Made by a program: the position numbers and the translations under genes
NCBI GenBank assembly: GCA_907163375.1
Contig: CAJQUW010005239.1
Location: 265,366-329,365 of the forward strand
From: Prostheceraeus crozeri
Taxonomy: Eukaryota > Platyhelminthes > Polycladida > Euryleptidae
Reading direction: 5' to 3'
Length of the DNA stretch: 64,000 nucleotides
In this document: piece by piece, positions 21,962 through 34,070 of the stretch
Layout: each line of letters starts with the position of its first letter
How positions within the stretch are numbered: position 1 is the stretch's first letter
Notes under the pieces: model-generated
The model's input: the letters and a program-made list of their open reading frames with translations, nothing else
Told to the model about the DNA's origin: nothing
The model's database searches: none

Positions 21962-23204
21962 GCAGGGGAACACTACGAAAATAACAGTTGAATAGCAGTA
22001 GTGATGGTCAAATTCGCTCAAAATTTGCCTATCTTTTCGTCATAAAGTCAGCGATCGGTTATAGAAACATTGAGATCGACGGGGGTTTCTCCACATGTCT
22101 GAGTAGTATTTGGTCTTGCGAGTGTGGAGAATGCTTGAAACCGCCGCTGATCGCAGGGGAACACTACGAAAATAACAGTTGAATAGCAGTAGTGATGGTC
22201 AAATTCGCTCAAAATTTGCCTATCTTTTCGTCATAAAGTCAGCGATCGGTTATAGAAACATTGAGATCGACGGGGGTTTCTCCACATGTCTGAGTAGTAT
22301 TTGGTCTTGCGAGTGTGGAGAATGCTTGAAACCGCCGCCGATCGCAGGGGAACACTACGAAAATAACAGTTGAATAGCAGTAGTGATGGTCAAATTCGCT
22401 CAAAATTTGCCTATCTTTTCGTCATAAAGTCAGCGATCGGTTATAGAAACATTGAGATCGACGGGGGTTTCTCCACATGTCTGAGTAGTATTTGGTCTTG
22501 CGAGTGTGGAGAATGCTTGAAACCGCCGCCGATCGCAGGGGAACACTACGAAAATAACAGTTGAATAGCAGTAGTGATGGTCAAATTCGCTCAAAATTTG
22601 CCTATCTTTTCGTCATAAAGTCAGCGATCGGTTATAGAAACATTGAGATCGACGGGGGTTTCTCCACATGTCTGAGTAGTATTTGGTCTTGTGAGTGTGG
22701 AGAATGCTTGAAACCGCCGCCGATCGCAGGGGAACACTACGAAAATAACAGTTGAATAGCAGTAGTGATGGTCAAATTCGCTCAAAATTTGCCTATCTTT
22801 TCGTCATAAAGTCAGCGATCGGTTATAGAAACATTGAGATCGACGGGAGTTTCTCCACATGTCTGAGTAGTATTTGGTCTTGCGAGTGTGGAGAATGCTT
22901 GAAACCGCCGCCGATCGAAGGAGAACACTACGAAAATAACAGTTGAATAGCAGTAGTGATGGTCAAATTCGCTCAAAATTTGCCTATCTTTTCGTCATAA
23001 AGTCAGCGATCGGTTATAGAAACATTGAGATCGACGGGGGTTTCTCCACATGTCTGAGTAGTATTTGGTCTTGCGAGTGTGGAGAATGCTTGAAACCGCC
23101 GCCGATCGCAGGGGAACACTACGAAAATAACAGTTGAATAGCAGTATTGATGGTCAAATTCGCTCAAAATATGCCTATCTTTTCGTCATAAAGTCAGCGA
23201 TCGG
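21962..23204 (+). repeat. 191-bp satellite array, first block
   Basis: About 6.5 head-to-tail units of 191 bp (for example, identical points at 21988, 22179, 22370, 22561, 22752 and 22943). Units differ by very few bases, implying recent homogenisation. Each unit contains an imperfect inverted repeat (GATCGACGGGGGTTTCTCCACA facing TGTGGAGAATGCTTGAAACC) that could fold as a long hairpin. A 64-codon frame recurs in every unit, but its conservation is explained by DNA identity and it lacks a sensible start. The block ends in the target sequence GCGATCGG of the hAT insertion. Confidence 0.95.
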
Positions 23205-25415
23205 CAGTGGCGGATTCAAGGGGGGGGGGCCTACCCGGCCGTGGCCGGGGGTGTGATACTCAGAATACAAATCTCCATCAGTTAAGTTAGTGTTCGATCT
23301 CTTTTTGATTTATCAATCAATGATGACTGATGAGAGAAACATGCAAGGAAATCTGATGACGTAAGGCATTTTCTGTCTTCATCAGATCATGGACTTCCAG
23401 ATGATAAAAGAAATAAAATAAAAGCGAAGCTGTGTTTCAACAGTCTATAATGCTACTCCACCACCGTTCGTTGTTACTGTAAGTTTCAATCGATCAAGTT
23501 ATTTTTGACAGTCGTGCATGCCGTGTGGAGTGGATGAGGATTGAAACAACTGATATCGTTTACAGCAGCGCTGGCCTCTACTTGCCAAGTCCAAGTCGGC
23601 CGTTTCTCATCCATCACTTTCATGTCCAGGTGCTATTATCTAGAAGTCCATGATCAGACTTAACATTTCAACGCCGTCAGCGATGTACTATTGAATGGCG
23701 ATTCGCTTGCACACGCGGAGGTTTCTTTGTTGGCAATTGCAATGACTTGTAAATATTGTGTGCATATGCTTGCGAGACTGCGAACTGCTGATTCAGATGT
23801 AGATGATTAATGACTAAGAAGGAAACGCTATCCCTCTCTTATATTACATTTAGCTGCTTGTTGTTGACATACATGCAAGTCAAAGTCCACTGTGAACATG
23901 AGTGAGAGACCGCCAACGAAACGAAGGAAAATATCTGATTTCTTTGAGTCTGTGAAGAAAACGGATGCTACTTCTACAAATCAAAATACTATGAGCACGT
24001 CATCGTATAATTTGTCATCTCAAAATCTCTCCTGTTAGTCCTCGTCATCTAAAATAGGAATACAAGGAGAGTCGAAAAATACATCTTCGTCTTATTCGAC
24101 GTCATCATCCAAAACGCCAGAATTGAAGTCTCAAAGTTTCGAGGTCGACGGAAATGGAATAGGAGAAAGCGACATTGCTCGAGCATTACAACATCCTGGT
24201 GGACCAGTCCAAAAAATGAGCAAAGAGAGAAGTACATATTCTTCTGATGCTTGCAGTATTCATTCCACAATAACTAAAGTTGATTTTATTGTTTCTCTAG
24301 TAATACTGAACTCAGTGATGACTGTAACCAAACGTCTCGCATGCGTAATACAATCTGCCTCAAATGACTTGATTTCCGCTCTACAACACGTCGACACAGT
24401 GATAGATTTACTCAAATCAAGAAGGAATGAAGAGTTCTTCTCTGAATTGTTCGAAAAGATTGAAAAGTTGACAACAAGACCGATACAAACTCCGAGAAAC
24501 AGTTGGAACGCAGGTACATCGAACGAACGTACCATCCACCACACCAATTGAATATTATCGCCGAGGAATATATTACCCTTTTCTTGATGGACTGATTTCC
24601 CTACTACATGATCGTTTTAGTGGTCATGCTGCTAGTGTGATGCACCTCTCCAAGCTGCTTCCTAACAATGTAACTAATACTGCGTTTGAAGATATTCTTC
24701 CTGCTGTGGAATTGTATTCTGAATATCTAAATGGAAAATTGGACGAATTGGAAGGCGAATTAAGACTTTTAGTTGGAACATTAAGACTTTACTTAAAATC
24801 TTCGCCTTATTACCGGTTTCATCTGCAAGCGCCGAAAGGACATTTTCAGTCTTGAAACATTTGAAAAGTTATCTGCGATCTAACATGTCAGAAGAGCGCT
24901 TAACTGGTCTGACATTAGCTTACATTCATCGTGACATGGACTGCGAAAAAACCGTTGATGCCGTCGTACAATTATTTGCAAGAAAGCAAACAAGAATATC
25001 TATGTGACCCGACCCCTTCACTTCTAAGACTGTAAGTACGAACTTTTCCTTCTTGACTCTATATTCACGATGTGTAGAAATTATAGGCGTTTCACGAATA
25101 TACATGAGCGTTTCATATTAACATATTGTGTGACATTTTGCATAGGCTACTAACATTAAGTCTGGTGGCCTACATATATGAGAGAATTATATTTTATACA
25201 AATTGACTAAACCAAGGATTAATTATAACTATTTCTGCTTTCGGTTTTACATGTCTTAAAACGTACAGGTTGATATCATTTCAATATTTTATTTTTCATT
25301 ACTTTGTTGAATGACAGTATTTTCGAAACCCATGACTGTAAGTAAAAGCCCCCAGAACTTAAATTCAGGATCAGCCGCTGGGCCCCCCTGTGGTCGAATC
25401 CTGGATCCGCCACTG
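23205..25415 (+). mobile_element. hAT transposon, copy 1, inserted in satellite
   Basis: The ends are CAGTGGCGGATTCAAGGGGG and its inverted partner CCTGGATCCGCCACTG. GCGATCGG, an 8-bp target duplication as expected for hAT, is found at 23197-23204 and 25416-25423. At 2,211 bp the element is shorter than full hAT elements, and the encoded protein lacks a middle section, so it is an internally deleted copy. Confidence 0.93.
23898..25007 (+). pseudogene. Decayed hAT transposase, copy 1
   Basis: The protein starts MSERPPTKRRKISDFFESVK, the N-terminal style of the ZMYM1/P52rIPK-like hAT group. It has an in-frame TAG near 24036 and then continues (ESDIARALQHPGGPVQ). It then jumps to the C-terminal half: TVGTQVHRTNVPSTTPIEYYRR, and finally ALLPVSSASAERTFSVLKHLKSYLRSNMSEERLTGL with LAYIHRD, the hAT dimerisation domain. 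The zinc-finger and most of the catalytic region are missing. Frameshifts are needed near 24500, 24780 and 24830. Those near 24500 and 24780 fall at runs whose length differs between the two copies. It cannot encode an active transposase. Confidence 0.88.
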
Positions 25416-26187
25416 GCGATCGGTTATAGAAACATTGAGATCGACGGGGGTTTCTCCACATGTCTGAGTAGTATTTGGTCTTGTGAGTGTGGAGAATGCT
25501 TGAAACCGCCGCCGATCGCAGGGGTACACTACGAAAATAACAGTTGAATAGCAGTAGTGATGGTCAAATTCGCTCAAAATTTGCCTATCTTTTCGTCATA
25601 AAGTCAGCGATCGGTTATAGAAACATTGAGATCGACGGAGGTTTCTCCACATGTCTGAGTAGTATTTGGTCTTGTGAGTGTGGAGAATGCTTGAAACCGC
25701 CGCCGATCGCAGGGGAACACTACGAAAATAACAGTTGAATAGCAGTAGTGATGGTCAAATTCGCTCAAAATTTGCCTATCTTTTCGTCATAAAGTCAGCG
25801 ATCGGTTATAGAAACATTGAGATCGACGGGGGTTTCTCCACATGTCTGAGTAGTATTTGGTCTTGCGAGTGTGGAGAATGCTTGAAACCGCCGCCGATCG
25901 CAGGGGAACACTACGAAAATAACAGTTGAATAGCAGTAGTGATGGTCAAATTCGCTCAAAATTTGCCTATCTTTTCGTCATAAAGTCAGCGATCGGTTAT
26001 AGAAACATTGAGATCGACGGGGGTTTCTCCACATGTCTGAGTAGTATTTGGTCTTGCGAGTGTGGAGAATGCTTGAAACCGCCGCCGATCGCAGGGGAAC
26101 ACTACGAAAATAACAGTTGAATAGCAGTAGTGATGGTCAAATTCGCTCAAAATTTGCCTATCTTTTCGTCATAAAGTCAGCGATCGG
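25416..26187 (+). repeat. 191-bp satellite array, middle block
   Basis: About four units between the two hAT copies. The first unit carries the variants CTTGTGAGTG and GGGGTACACT, the second GACGGAGG. The same ordered variants follow hAT copy 2, which shows that the satellite and hAT were duplicated together. Confidence 0.95.
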
Positions 26188-28396
26188 CAGTGGCGGATTC
26201 AAGGGGGGGGCCTACCCGGCCGTGGCCGGGGGTGTGATACTCAGAATACAAATCTCCATCAGTTAAGTTAGTGTTCGATCTCTTTTTGATTTATCAATCA
26301 ATGATGACTGATGAGAGAAACATGCAAGGAAATCTGATGACGTAAGGCATTTTCTGTCTTCATCAGATCATGGACTTCCAGATGATAAAAGAAATAAAAT
26401 AAAAGCGAAGCTGTGTTTCAACAGTCTATAATGCTACTCCACCACCGTTCGTTGTTACTGTAAGTTTCAATCGATCAAGTTATTTTTGACAGTCGTGCAT
26501 GCCGTGTGGAGTGGATGAGGATTGAAACAACTGATATCGTTTACAGCAGCGCTGGCCTCTACTTGCCAAGTCCAAGTCGGCCGTTTCTCATCCATCACTT
26601 TCATGTCCAGGTGCTATTATCTAGAAGTCCATGATCAGACTTAACATTTCAACGCCGTCAGCGATGTACTATTGAATGGCGATTCGCTTGCACACGCGGA
26701 GGTTTCTTTGTTGGCAATTGCAATGACTTGTAAATATTGTGTGCATATGCTTGCGAGACTGCGAACTGCTGATTCAGATGTAGATGATTAATGACTAAGA
26801 AGGAAACGCTATCCCTCTCTTATATTACATTTAGCTGCTTGTTGTTGACATACATGCAAGTCAAAGTCCACTGTGAACATGAGTGAGAGACCGCCAACGA
26901 AACGAAGGAAAATATCTGATTTCTTTGAGTCTGTGAAGAAAACGGATGCTACTTCTACAAATCAAAATACTATGAGCACGTCATCGTATAATTTGTCATC
27001 TCAAAATCTCTCCTGTTAGTCCTCGTCATCTAAAATAGGAATACAAGGAGAGTCGAAAAATACATCTTCGTCTTATTCGACGTCATCATCCAAAACGCCA
27101 GAATTGAAGTCTCAAAGTTTCGAGGTCGACGGAAATGGAATAGGAGAAAGCGACATTGCTCGAGCATTACAACATCCTGGTGGACCAGTCCAAAAAATGA
27201 GCAAAGAGAGAAGTACATATTCTTCTGATGCTTGCAGTATTCATTCCACAATAACTAAAGTTGATTTTATTGTTTCTCTAGTAATACTGAACTCAGTGAT
27301 GACTGTAACCAAACGTCTCGCATGCGTAATACAATCTGCCTCAAATGACTTGATTTCCGCTCTACAACACGTCGACACAGTGATAGATTTACTCAAATCA
27401 AGAAGGAATGAAGAGTTCTTCTCTGAATTGTTCGAAAAGATTGAAAAGTTGACAACAAGACCGATACAAACTCCGAGAACAGTTGGAACGCAGGTACATC
27501 GAACGAACGTACCATCCACCACACCAATTGAATATTATCGCCGAGGAATATATTACCCTTTTCTTGATGGACTGATTTCCCTACTACATGATCGTTTTAG
27601 TGGTCATGCTGCTAGTGTGATGCACCTCTCCAAGCTGCTTCTAACAATGTAACTAATACTGCGTTTGAAGATATTCTTCCTGCTGTGGAATTGTATTCTG
27701 AATATCTAAATGGAAAATTGGACGAATTGGAAGGCGAATTAAGACTTTAGTTGGAACATTAAGACTTTACTTAAAATCTTCGCCTTATTACCGGTTTCAT
27801 CTGCAAGCGCCGAAAGGACATTTTCAGTCTTGAAACATTTGAAAAGTTATCTGCGATCTAACATGTCAGAAGAGCGCTTAACTGGTCTGACATTAGCTTA
27901 CATTCATCGTGACATGGACTGCGAAAAAAAACCGTTGATGCCGTCGTTACAATTATTTGCAAGAAAGCAAACAAGAATATCTATGTGACCCGACCCTTCA
28001 CTTCTAAGACTGTAAGTACGAACTTTTCCTTCTTGACTCTATATTCACGATGTGTAGAAATTATAGGCGTTTCACGAATATACATGAGCGTTTCATATTA
28101 ACATATTGTGTGACATTTTGCATAGGCTACTAACATTAAGTCTGGTGGCCTACATATATGAGAGAATTATATTTTATACAAATTGACTAAACCAAGGATT
28201 AATTATAACTATTTCTGCTTTCGGTTTTACATGTCTTAAAACGTACAGGTTGATATCATTTCAATATTTTATTTTTCATTACTTTGTTGAATGACAGTAT
28301 TTTCGAAACCCATGACTGTAAGTAAAAGCCCCCAGAACTTAAATTCAGGATCAGCCGCTGGGCCCCCCCTGTGGTCGAATCCTGGATCCGCCACTG
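26188..28396 (+). mobile_element. hAT transposon, copy 2, from segmental duplication
   Basis: Same termini and same GCGATCGG flanks (26180-26187 and 28397-28404) as copy 1, at an offset of about 2,981-2,983 bp. By eye, all differences from copy 1 are in homopolymer length: G10/G8, A3/A2, C2/C1, T4/T3, A6/A8, T1/T2, C4/C3 and C6/C7. It therefore arose by tandem duplication, not by a second transposition. Confidence 0.92.
26879..27988 (+). pseudogene. Decayed hAT transposase, copy 2
   Basis: Same architecture as copy 1, including the TAG near 27017. One run is a base shorter here, so PRTVGTQVHRTNVPSTTPIEYYRRGIYYPFLDGLI stays in frame where copy 1 is shifted; about 180 codons are open from 27104 to 27652. 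A different run shifts it later, within the segment before the dimerisation domain. The A8 run near 27924 breaks the last part. The consensus of both copies is longer than either, but the central catalytic segment is still absent. Confidence 0.88.
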
Positions 28397-28934
28397 GCGA
28401 TCGGTTATAGAAACATTGAGATCGACGGGGGTTTCTCCACATGTCTGAGTAGTATTTGGTCTTGTGAGTGTGGAGAATGCTTGAAACCGCCGCCGATCGC
28501 AGGGGTACACTACGAAAATAACAGTTGAATAGCAGTAGTGATGGTCAAATTCGCTCAAAATTTGCCTATCTTTTCGTCATAAAGTCAGCGATCGGTTATA
28601 GAAACATTGAGATCGACGGAGGTTTCTCCACATGTCTGAGTAGTATTTGGTCTTGTGAGTGTGGAGAATGCTTGAAACCGCCGCCGATCGCAGGGGAACA
28701 CTACGAAAATAACAGTTGAATAGCAGTAGTGATGGTCAAATTCGCTCAAAATTTGCCTATCTTTTCGTCATAAAGTCAGCGATCGGTTATAGAAACATTG
28801 AGATCGACGGAGGTTTCTCTACATGTCTGAGTAGTATTTGGTCTTGCGAGTGTGGAGAATGCTTGAAACCGCCGCCGATCGCAGGGGAACACTACGAAAT
28901 TAACAGTTGAATAGCAGTAGTGATGGTCAAATTA
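28397..28934 (+). repeat. 191-bp satellite array, last block
   Basis: About 2.8 units ending abruptly at GATGGTCAAATT followed by unrelated AATTGAAAC. Its first two units match those of the middle block. Confidence 0.95.
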
Positions 28935-31066
28935 ATTGAAACTTGATAGTCATTTTTCTAGGAAACAAGCTATCATCAATGAATTTTTGTTGCAGCGTAG
29001 GACTAGCAAGGCAATGCTTATCATATATGTGCATTATTTAGCGATTCAAAGCACTTTGAGAAATTTTTCTCCGATCGGCGTGATCGGCTGTGATCGGATT
29101 TTACACCGGCCCGCATGCTTTTTCACGTGAAAACACTTCATACTCATTCAGAGCCCATTACATATATAATTTGTTGTGGAAAAACAAGCACTAAATCCCG
29201 AATAGCTTCTTTTGTATTATTTCTAACAAAAATGTCAGAATTGCATATCTAAACCTGATGCAATTTTCATAAAATTTTGCAATAATGTTGCCCAGACCAT
29301 AATCAACCAATAAAAAGTGAAAAACGAAATCTTGCAATTTATTCCAACCTCAAGTCTATTTTGCCTAGCCTAATTATGTTTGCTTTGTTTTTGTTGCTAA
29401 TCTATTTTACTGATACGTTTTATTTGCGAAGTAATTTGAGTTTCATTTCTTAGTCTCGTGGTTCGAGTGCCGAAGAGCATATGTGATGGCAAAATTCTAC
29501 CGAAATCATGGGGCAATGTATCATGCAACAAACAAAGTGACTCTTTTTGAAGTCTAATTCTTCTCAGATACTTAAAGGTTTGACCCAAAAGCCGGGTTTC
29601 TCTGTTTAGAAGAGTGAAGGTGGAATCAATTATCTGTGCCATGAAATCATAGGCCAAGCATGTTTGAGTTCGTGTCAACTAGCATGCAGACGGAACATGG
29701 TAGCCAATTGACTACAGGGAAACAAAAGACCAGTTCAACAGAACATACTATTGTGTAAAGCAATAACGTCGCGTACTATATATTTCGGAAACAGTCGTCT
29801 GAGATGAAGCATTAATGTTTTTATAAATGAACGTAGAATAAGGATAGGATGACAATGCGCAAACGTTGTCCCTCAGCAGAAAATTGTAGAATGGGAAGTG
29901 AGGAATGAGAGAGCTTCAGTATTATGCGGTGGCGAGTATGCTGATTTGTTGCCTTTAAAGAGTACGAAAATGGCCTCTCTAGAATGATGGACGAATGCAG
30001 TTGTGTACAATTATGCAGCCTCACGAATCTCTGTACAAAGACTGAAGGCATGCCTTGTAGTCTCACTACAGTGACTTGCTGGCACTTTACGGTGCAGTTC
30101 GGTCTTTAGTGTGCAATTTTCTTTCCCTCTTCCATCTGTTTTCCTAAGTCTTTCGACGGCAGAATGTGGTGACGTCGGTGGGTTTGGAAAGAAGAAGGAC
30201 GGTGGTTGTATCTCTACACGCTAGGAACAAAATAAGTTAGCACGTGAGTCAGTGGCGGCTTTATGCTTCCCTATTAGGTCATGTCCATCAAAGTCTTTCG
30301 CATGAAGAGGAATTTCCAAGTACTAAAAGCCATATAAGAATTTTTAACCATACACATGTTGTCAAGAAGTGCGGATTATCATACCTTGATAAACAGCTGC
30401 GAATTCGACGAACAAAATTTCAATCTCATTCCCATTTGTATTTGCTCTGTCTCATAATTCAAGCATGCATAATATTCAGGCAATGCCTATTGTTATAACA
30501 TTACTTAGCTCATCGAGGGAATATTGTGTAGGCGTAGGTATGATTGAAATCATTCACATATATATTAGGCCCTTTGGTTAAACTGAAATTCCAAGCGTAC
30601 ATAGGTTGTACATTTACATCCGATTATAAACTGATGCAGGCATTAGCCAGTGGAAGACCGCTGCTTTTAATGTGGGTCAAGGGGATATTTTTTCATGTTC
30701 TATGTCTTGTTCTGGCTGATTAGGTCTGGGAGGAAATTTTTTCTCTTGATTGGGATTTCATTTTTTGCCTATAATTGGACTCGTCGATAATTTACTTTGA
30801 AGTCCGATGTCTTTGGAGTGATAGCCAGTGGAGGGCTGCCGCTTTGAATGTGGGTAAAGGGTATATCTTTGGAGTGAGCCATGATCATTACATAGTCGTT
30901 TCACACGTGAGCACCTTTATGATGTCATCAAGAATGAATGCAAAGGAAACTGTCCGGAGAATTAGGGAGTCAATCGGGAGTCTCATTATCTCAAGTCAGC
31001 GTCAACCTGGGAAAGTCAATCGGCATTTCGTTCTTCGTACTAATGGTTTCAAATTCCCCACGATAT
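28935..31066. other. Intergenic DNA with a short duplicated segment
   Basis: No gene was recognised. 30637-30690 and 30822-30875 are related (GCCAGTGGA(A/G)G, then GC(C)GCTTT(T/G)AATGTGGGT). A CAGTGGCGGCTTTATG at 30249, after a GTGAGT, resembles a hAT terminus, but no partner end was found. The frame at 30775-31086 has no recognisable family. Confidence 0.4.
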
Positions 31067-31412
31067 TTGCGATAAGAAAAAATTAATCCGTTGCTGCTGA
31101 ATATGACGTATTAATGAAAATGCACAAATTTTCGAGGTCAACCTCTTCGTTCAGGTGCGGCAGTTACAATGTAAACCAGCGATAGTGACAGTGAATAGCT
31201 ATCGGCTGATGATCACGTGATCAACAGCTGACGCAGGACGCAAAGTGCACAAACAGCCTATAGTGATCATCAGCCGATAGCTATTCACTGTCACTATCGC
31301 TGGTTTACATTGTAACTGCCGCTCCTGAACGAAGAGGTTGACCTCGAAAATTTGTGCATTTTCAATAATACGTCATATTCAGCAGCAACGGCTCAATTTT
31401 TTCTTATCGCAA
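31067..31412. repeat. Long hairpin (foldback) element, 149-bp arms
   Basis: 31067-31215 and 31264-31412 are reverse complements with four or five mismatches and no net indel, separated by 48 bp. The 12-mer TCCCCACGATAT abuts the left arm (31055-31066) and recurs at 31455-31466, 42 bp past the right arm, possibly as a target duplication. There is no coding capacity. Transcribed, it would form a near-perfect double-stranded RNA suitable for Dicer. Confidence 0.88.
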
Positions 31413-32492
31413 TTGTTGATAATGCTGCTAAAGGGAAACTTTGATCTATTGAAATCCCCACGATATCTTACAAATAGATTGAAGAGCGATGGTCAAAAAG
31501 AGGTCTCATGAACAGTCCACAACAGCATTCGCTTCCTTTTTGTCGCAGAAAAGCTGCAACACTTACATCATAATCTGTGCTTTCTACTTGACAAATGTGT
31601 ACTATCTGGTTTTATTCCAAATTTGGCAACAACTCAATCGTCCTCTTTCAGATCTTAGATTGGCGGGAGGCTTTCCCTGCATTCGCATCTTCGTTTTCAT
31701 TTGCGCCTTGGCATCTTCACCTGAAATACCAAGATGTCACGAATACCTAGGTATTTTGTTCTTAAATCGCTTTGCCAAAGATTCTATAGCGCGTTTGATT
31801 ATATTTTCTTAAGAATAGCTTTTCTTTCTTCATCTTCAACACGTTTCAAACGCTAAAAAACGATGTCAGCACTTCACAAGTTTGGTTGTACGCGTCTTCT
31901 TCTTGTCTTTTATAACGATCGTTCATTTTGATTTTCTGGACACATAGGTTTTGGAGCTGATGCCACATCCCTTTGTATATTGATGACTTCTTTCTCCTTT
32001 GACTTTTCAATCGGATGCTTGCCCTTTTTTACAGCTTGAGACACTGGATGAAGCACAATGCCACTCCACAATCTGCTGTCTGCCGACTCAGGTTTCAATT
32101 GCTATGGGGGATTAAAATGTTCGTCTCAGAGTTGAGTTGAGTTTGTTGGTGCCCTTACTTTCATACTTCCTTTCATGCATGCTTCAGAGCCATATTCTCG
32201 AACATCTACTAACTAATGAGCATGTGAAGTGTCAGAGGGCACGCAGAGTAGAAAAATTTTGTTTTACTGGGAGACCCCAATACTTGCCAATAAAAAGGCA
32301 GTGCCGGATACTTGATCATTGTATTCGACATATTTTCCAATTTCATTGATCCACACATGTTCCTTCCAATTCTTGCGCTTTGGTTAATTGTCATGCATAT
32401 TATCACTGCTGAAATGCACTTTAATTGATGGAAAAGAATTTGTTTCACCTGAACTTCGATCGATGAGTTAAACATCGACTTTTGTGCTAAAT
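31413..32492. other. Intergenic DNA, weak coding-like scraps
   Basis: Minus-strand frames at 31910-32098 (KKGKHPIEKSKEKEVINIQRD) and about 31800-31860 (LKRVEDEERKAILKKI) look protein-like in composition but are interrupted and match no family I recognise. Confidence 0.35.
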
Positions 32493-32700
32493 ATCGATCG
32501 CTTGCACTGGCTTGGTCACTTGCATCGGATGCTTAAAGCCAATATTAAGTTATGAAGTGGCTGGACCTAGCATCAGTAGTGGACAGAGGAAGAGATGATG
32601 GAACAATGTCAAGAGAGATCTTGAGAGCCTGTATCTGGACACTCAGTTGACGCAAGACCGACCGGAGTGGAGAGGGCGCATCCATTCCAACGACAACCGA
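32493..32700 (+). pseudogene. LINE C-terminal fragment
   Basis: The plus-strand translation reads RSLHWLGHLHRMLK, a stop and shift, then VKRDLESLYLDTQLTQDRPEWRGRIHS. This matches the C-terminal end of LINE polyproteins (RLRWFGHVLRM ... VKRDLxxLxLxxxxxxDRxxWRxxI). Reading requires frameshifts; it is a short, dead 3' fragment. The rest of the element is absent. Confidence 0.6.
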
Positions 32701-33364
32701 CGCAACCCCAGTGTCCAACCCTCAAATCTGGGGAAGAAAGGACAAAAAAGCGAGGAGTAAGTACTTCCTGTGATAGCATGAGCATAACCGTTTCAACCAA
32801 CACTCTTTCAGTAATGGATGCTTTTCAAATTTCTAAAATTAACAGACATTGGCTAATTACTAGGGCCCCGTGAGTACTCAACTCGACGATCACTCGAGCG
32901 ACGATCAGTATTCGAATCGAGGTGGCGAACATGTGCAAAAGCTTTCTTATTTCGATAATATTGAACTTCTCCTTAATGACTTACTACTTTAAAACTGAAA
33001 ATGTTTTGCAAATATTTACAGATTTTTGTTTCAAGCGTTATTTTGAATTTTGATTCAATACACTACTCACAAAAATTACACTTATCAACCTATGTAAACA
33101 AGTTTCTCATAAAGGCAAGTGCAGGATGACATAATGGTCAGTAAACTACAACTCTGGCAAAATCACATCAATCAGCTGCAATTGATAGATAGAATGATGA
33201 TGTGCTGTTCTCTAAAGTGATGAATAACTAGACAAGCTTTTTAATTGCAATAGACCGAATAAAGTGCTATTAGATAAATGCACATCGCAATAGTGTGCAA
33301 CTTGAATAAAGGCTGCGAACTCATTTAATTTCTATAAATATTGAAATAATAGAATAGCGGTTAC
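32701..33364. other. Intergenic DNA, nothing recognised
   Basis: No exon or repeat recognised between two LINE fragments. Confidence 0.4.
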
Positions 33365-34070
33365 GAAAGACTTGTCATGGAAACCGTACATCCAATCCAT
33401 TAGCAAGCAGGCAGCTCAACGCATTGGTAGTCTCTATCGTGCCAGCAGCTATCTTCCACCACAGACTGTCTGCTATCTTTACAAATCCACTATTCGTCCT
33501 CTGATGGAGTATTGTTGTCATCTGTGGGCAGGCGCCCCACAAACGCATCTTAACCTCCTTGAACGGGTTGAGAAACGTGTCAAGAATCTCATGGGTGAAA
33601 AACTTGCTAGCAAGTTGCAGCCGCTCTCCGTCAGACGGGATGTTGCTTCACTCAGTCTCTTCTACAGGTACTATTTCGGTAGAAGCAGCTCTGCAGTAAA
33701 TGAGTGCGTACCCAAACCTAAGATCTTCTCCAGAAGCACACGCAGAGCTAATGCACTCACATGCTATAATGTGAGCTTAGAACGCGCACGTACTGTGAGT
33801 CGCTCGAAAAGCTTTTTTGTTCGCACGGCACAGCTTTGGAATCAGCTTCCCCAGACCACTTTCCCTGACCAATACAATCTTGATACTTTCAAGAGGCGTG
33901 CGAATAAGTTTCTGATGGGGGCAGCTTAATCAGATTATAAGATCTGTTTTTTTTTCTTTTATTTATTTAAAGTAATACAATTTATTAGTTTTTCATTGAG
34001 TAACCCCTAGCTTCGTTCATGGCTCATAGCTGTGCTAGGGGTGAAAATTCAGTAAAAAAAAAAAAAAAAC
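33365..34070 (+). mobile_element. 5'-truncated non-LTR retrotransposon
   Basis: This is the 3' end of a LINE: an open C-terminal coding part, a short 3' UTR containing the hairpin ACCCCTAGC ... GCTAGGGGT (about 34003-34041), and an A-run of 16-18 bases at about 34053-34070. 5' truncation and a poly-A tail are the signature of target-primed reverse transcription. No target duplication was identified. Confidence 0.82.
33372..33929 (+). pseudogene. Jockey/CR1-like RT C-terminus, 185 codons open
   Basis: The frame reads [20 protein letters not shown], then [77 protein letters not shown] and finally [11 protein letters not shown]. This is the region C-terminal to the polymerase core of Jockey/CR1-group LINE proteins, where the thumb-like IRPxxEYxxxxW and LWNxLP motifs are diagnostic. 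It is uninterrupted, so the insertion is fairly young. It lacks the endonuclease and the RT active site because of 5' truncation and cannot act alone. The first methionine is not a true start. Confidence 0.85.

Noticed and set aside
21988-23137. Repeated 64-codon ORF in every satellite unit as a real gene family
   Set aside because: Units are nearly identical at the DNA level, so an open frame recurs automatically. The frames begin at TTG and overlap the previous stop, and there is no signal, domain or gene context.
23318-23345. CTGATGAGAGAAAC as a minimal hammerhead in the hAT element
   Set aside because: Stem II would be absent and no GUC cleavage arm pairs with the flanks; it is more likely chance.
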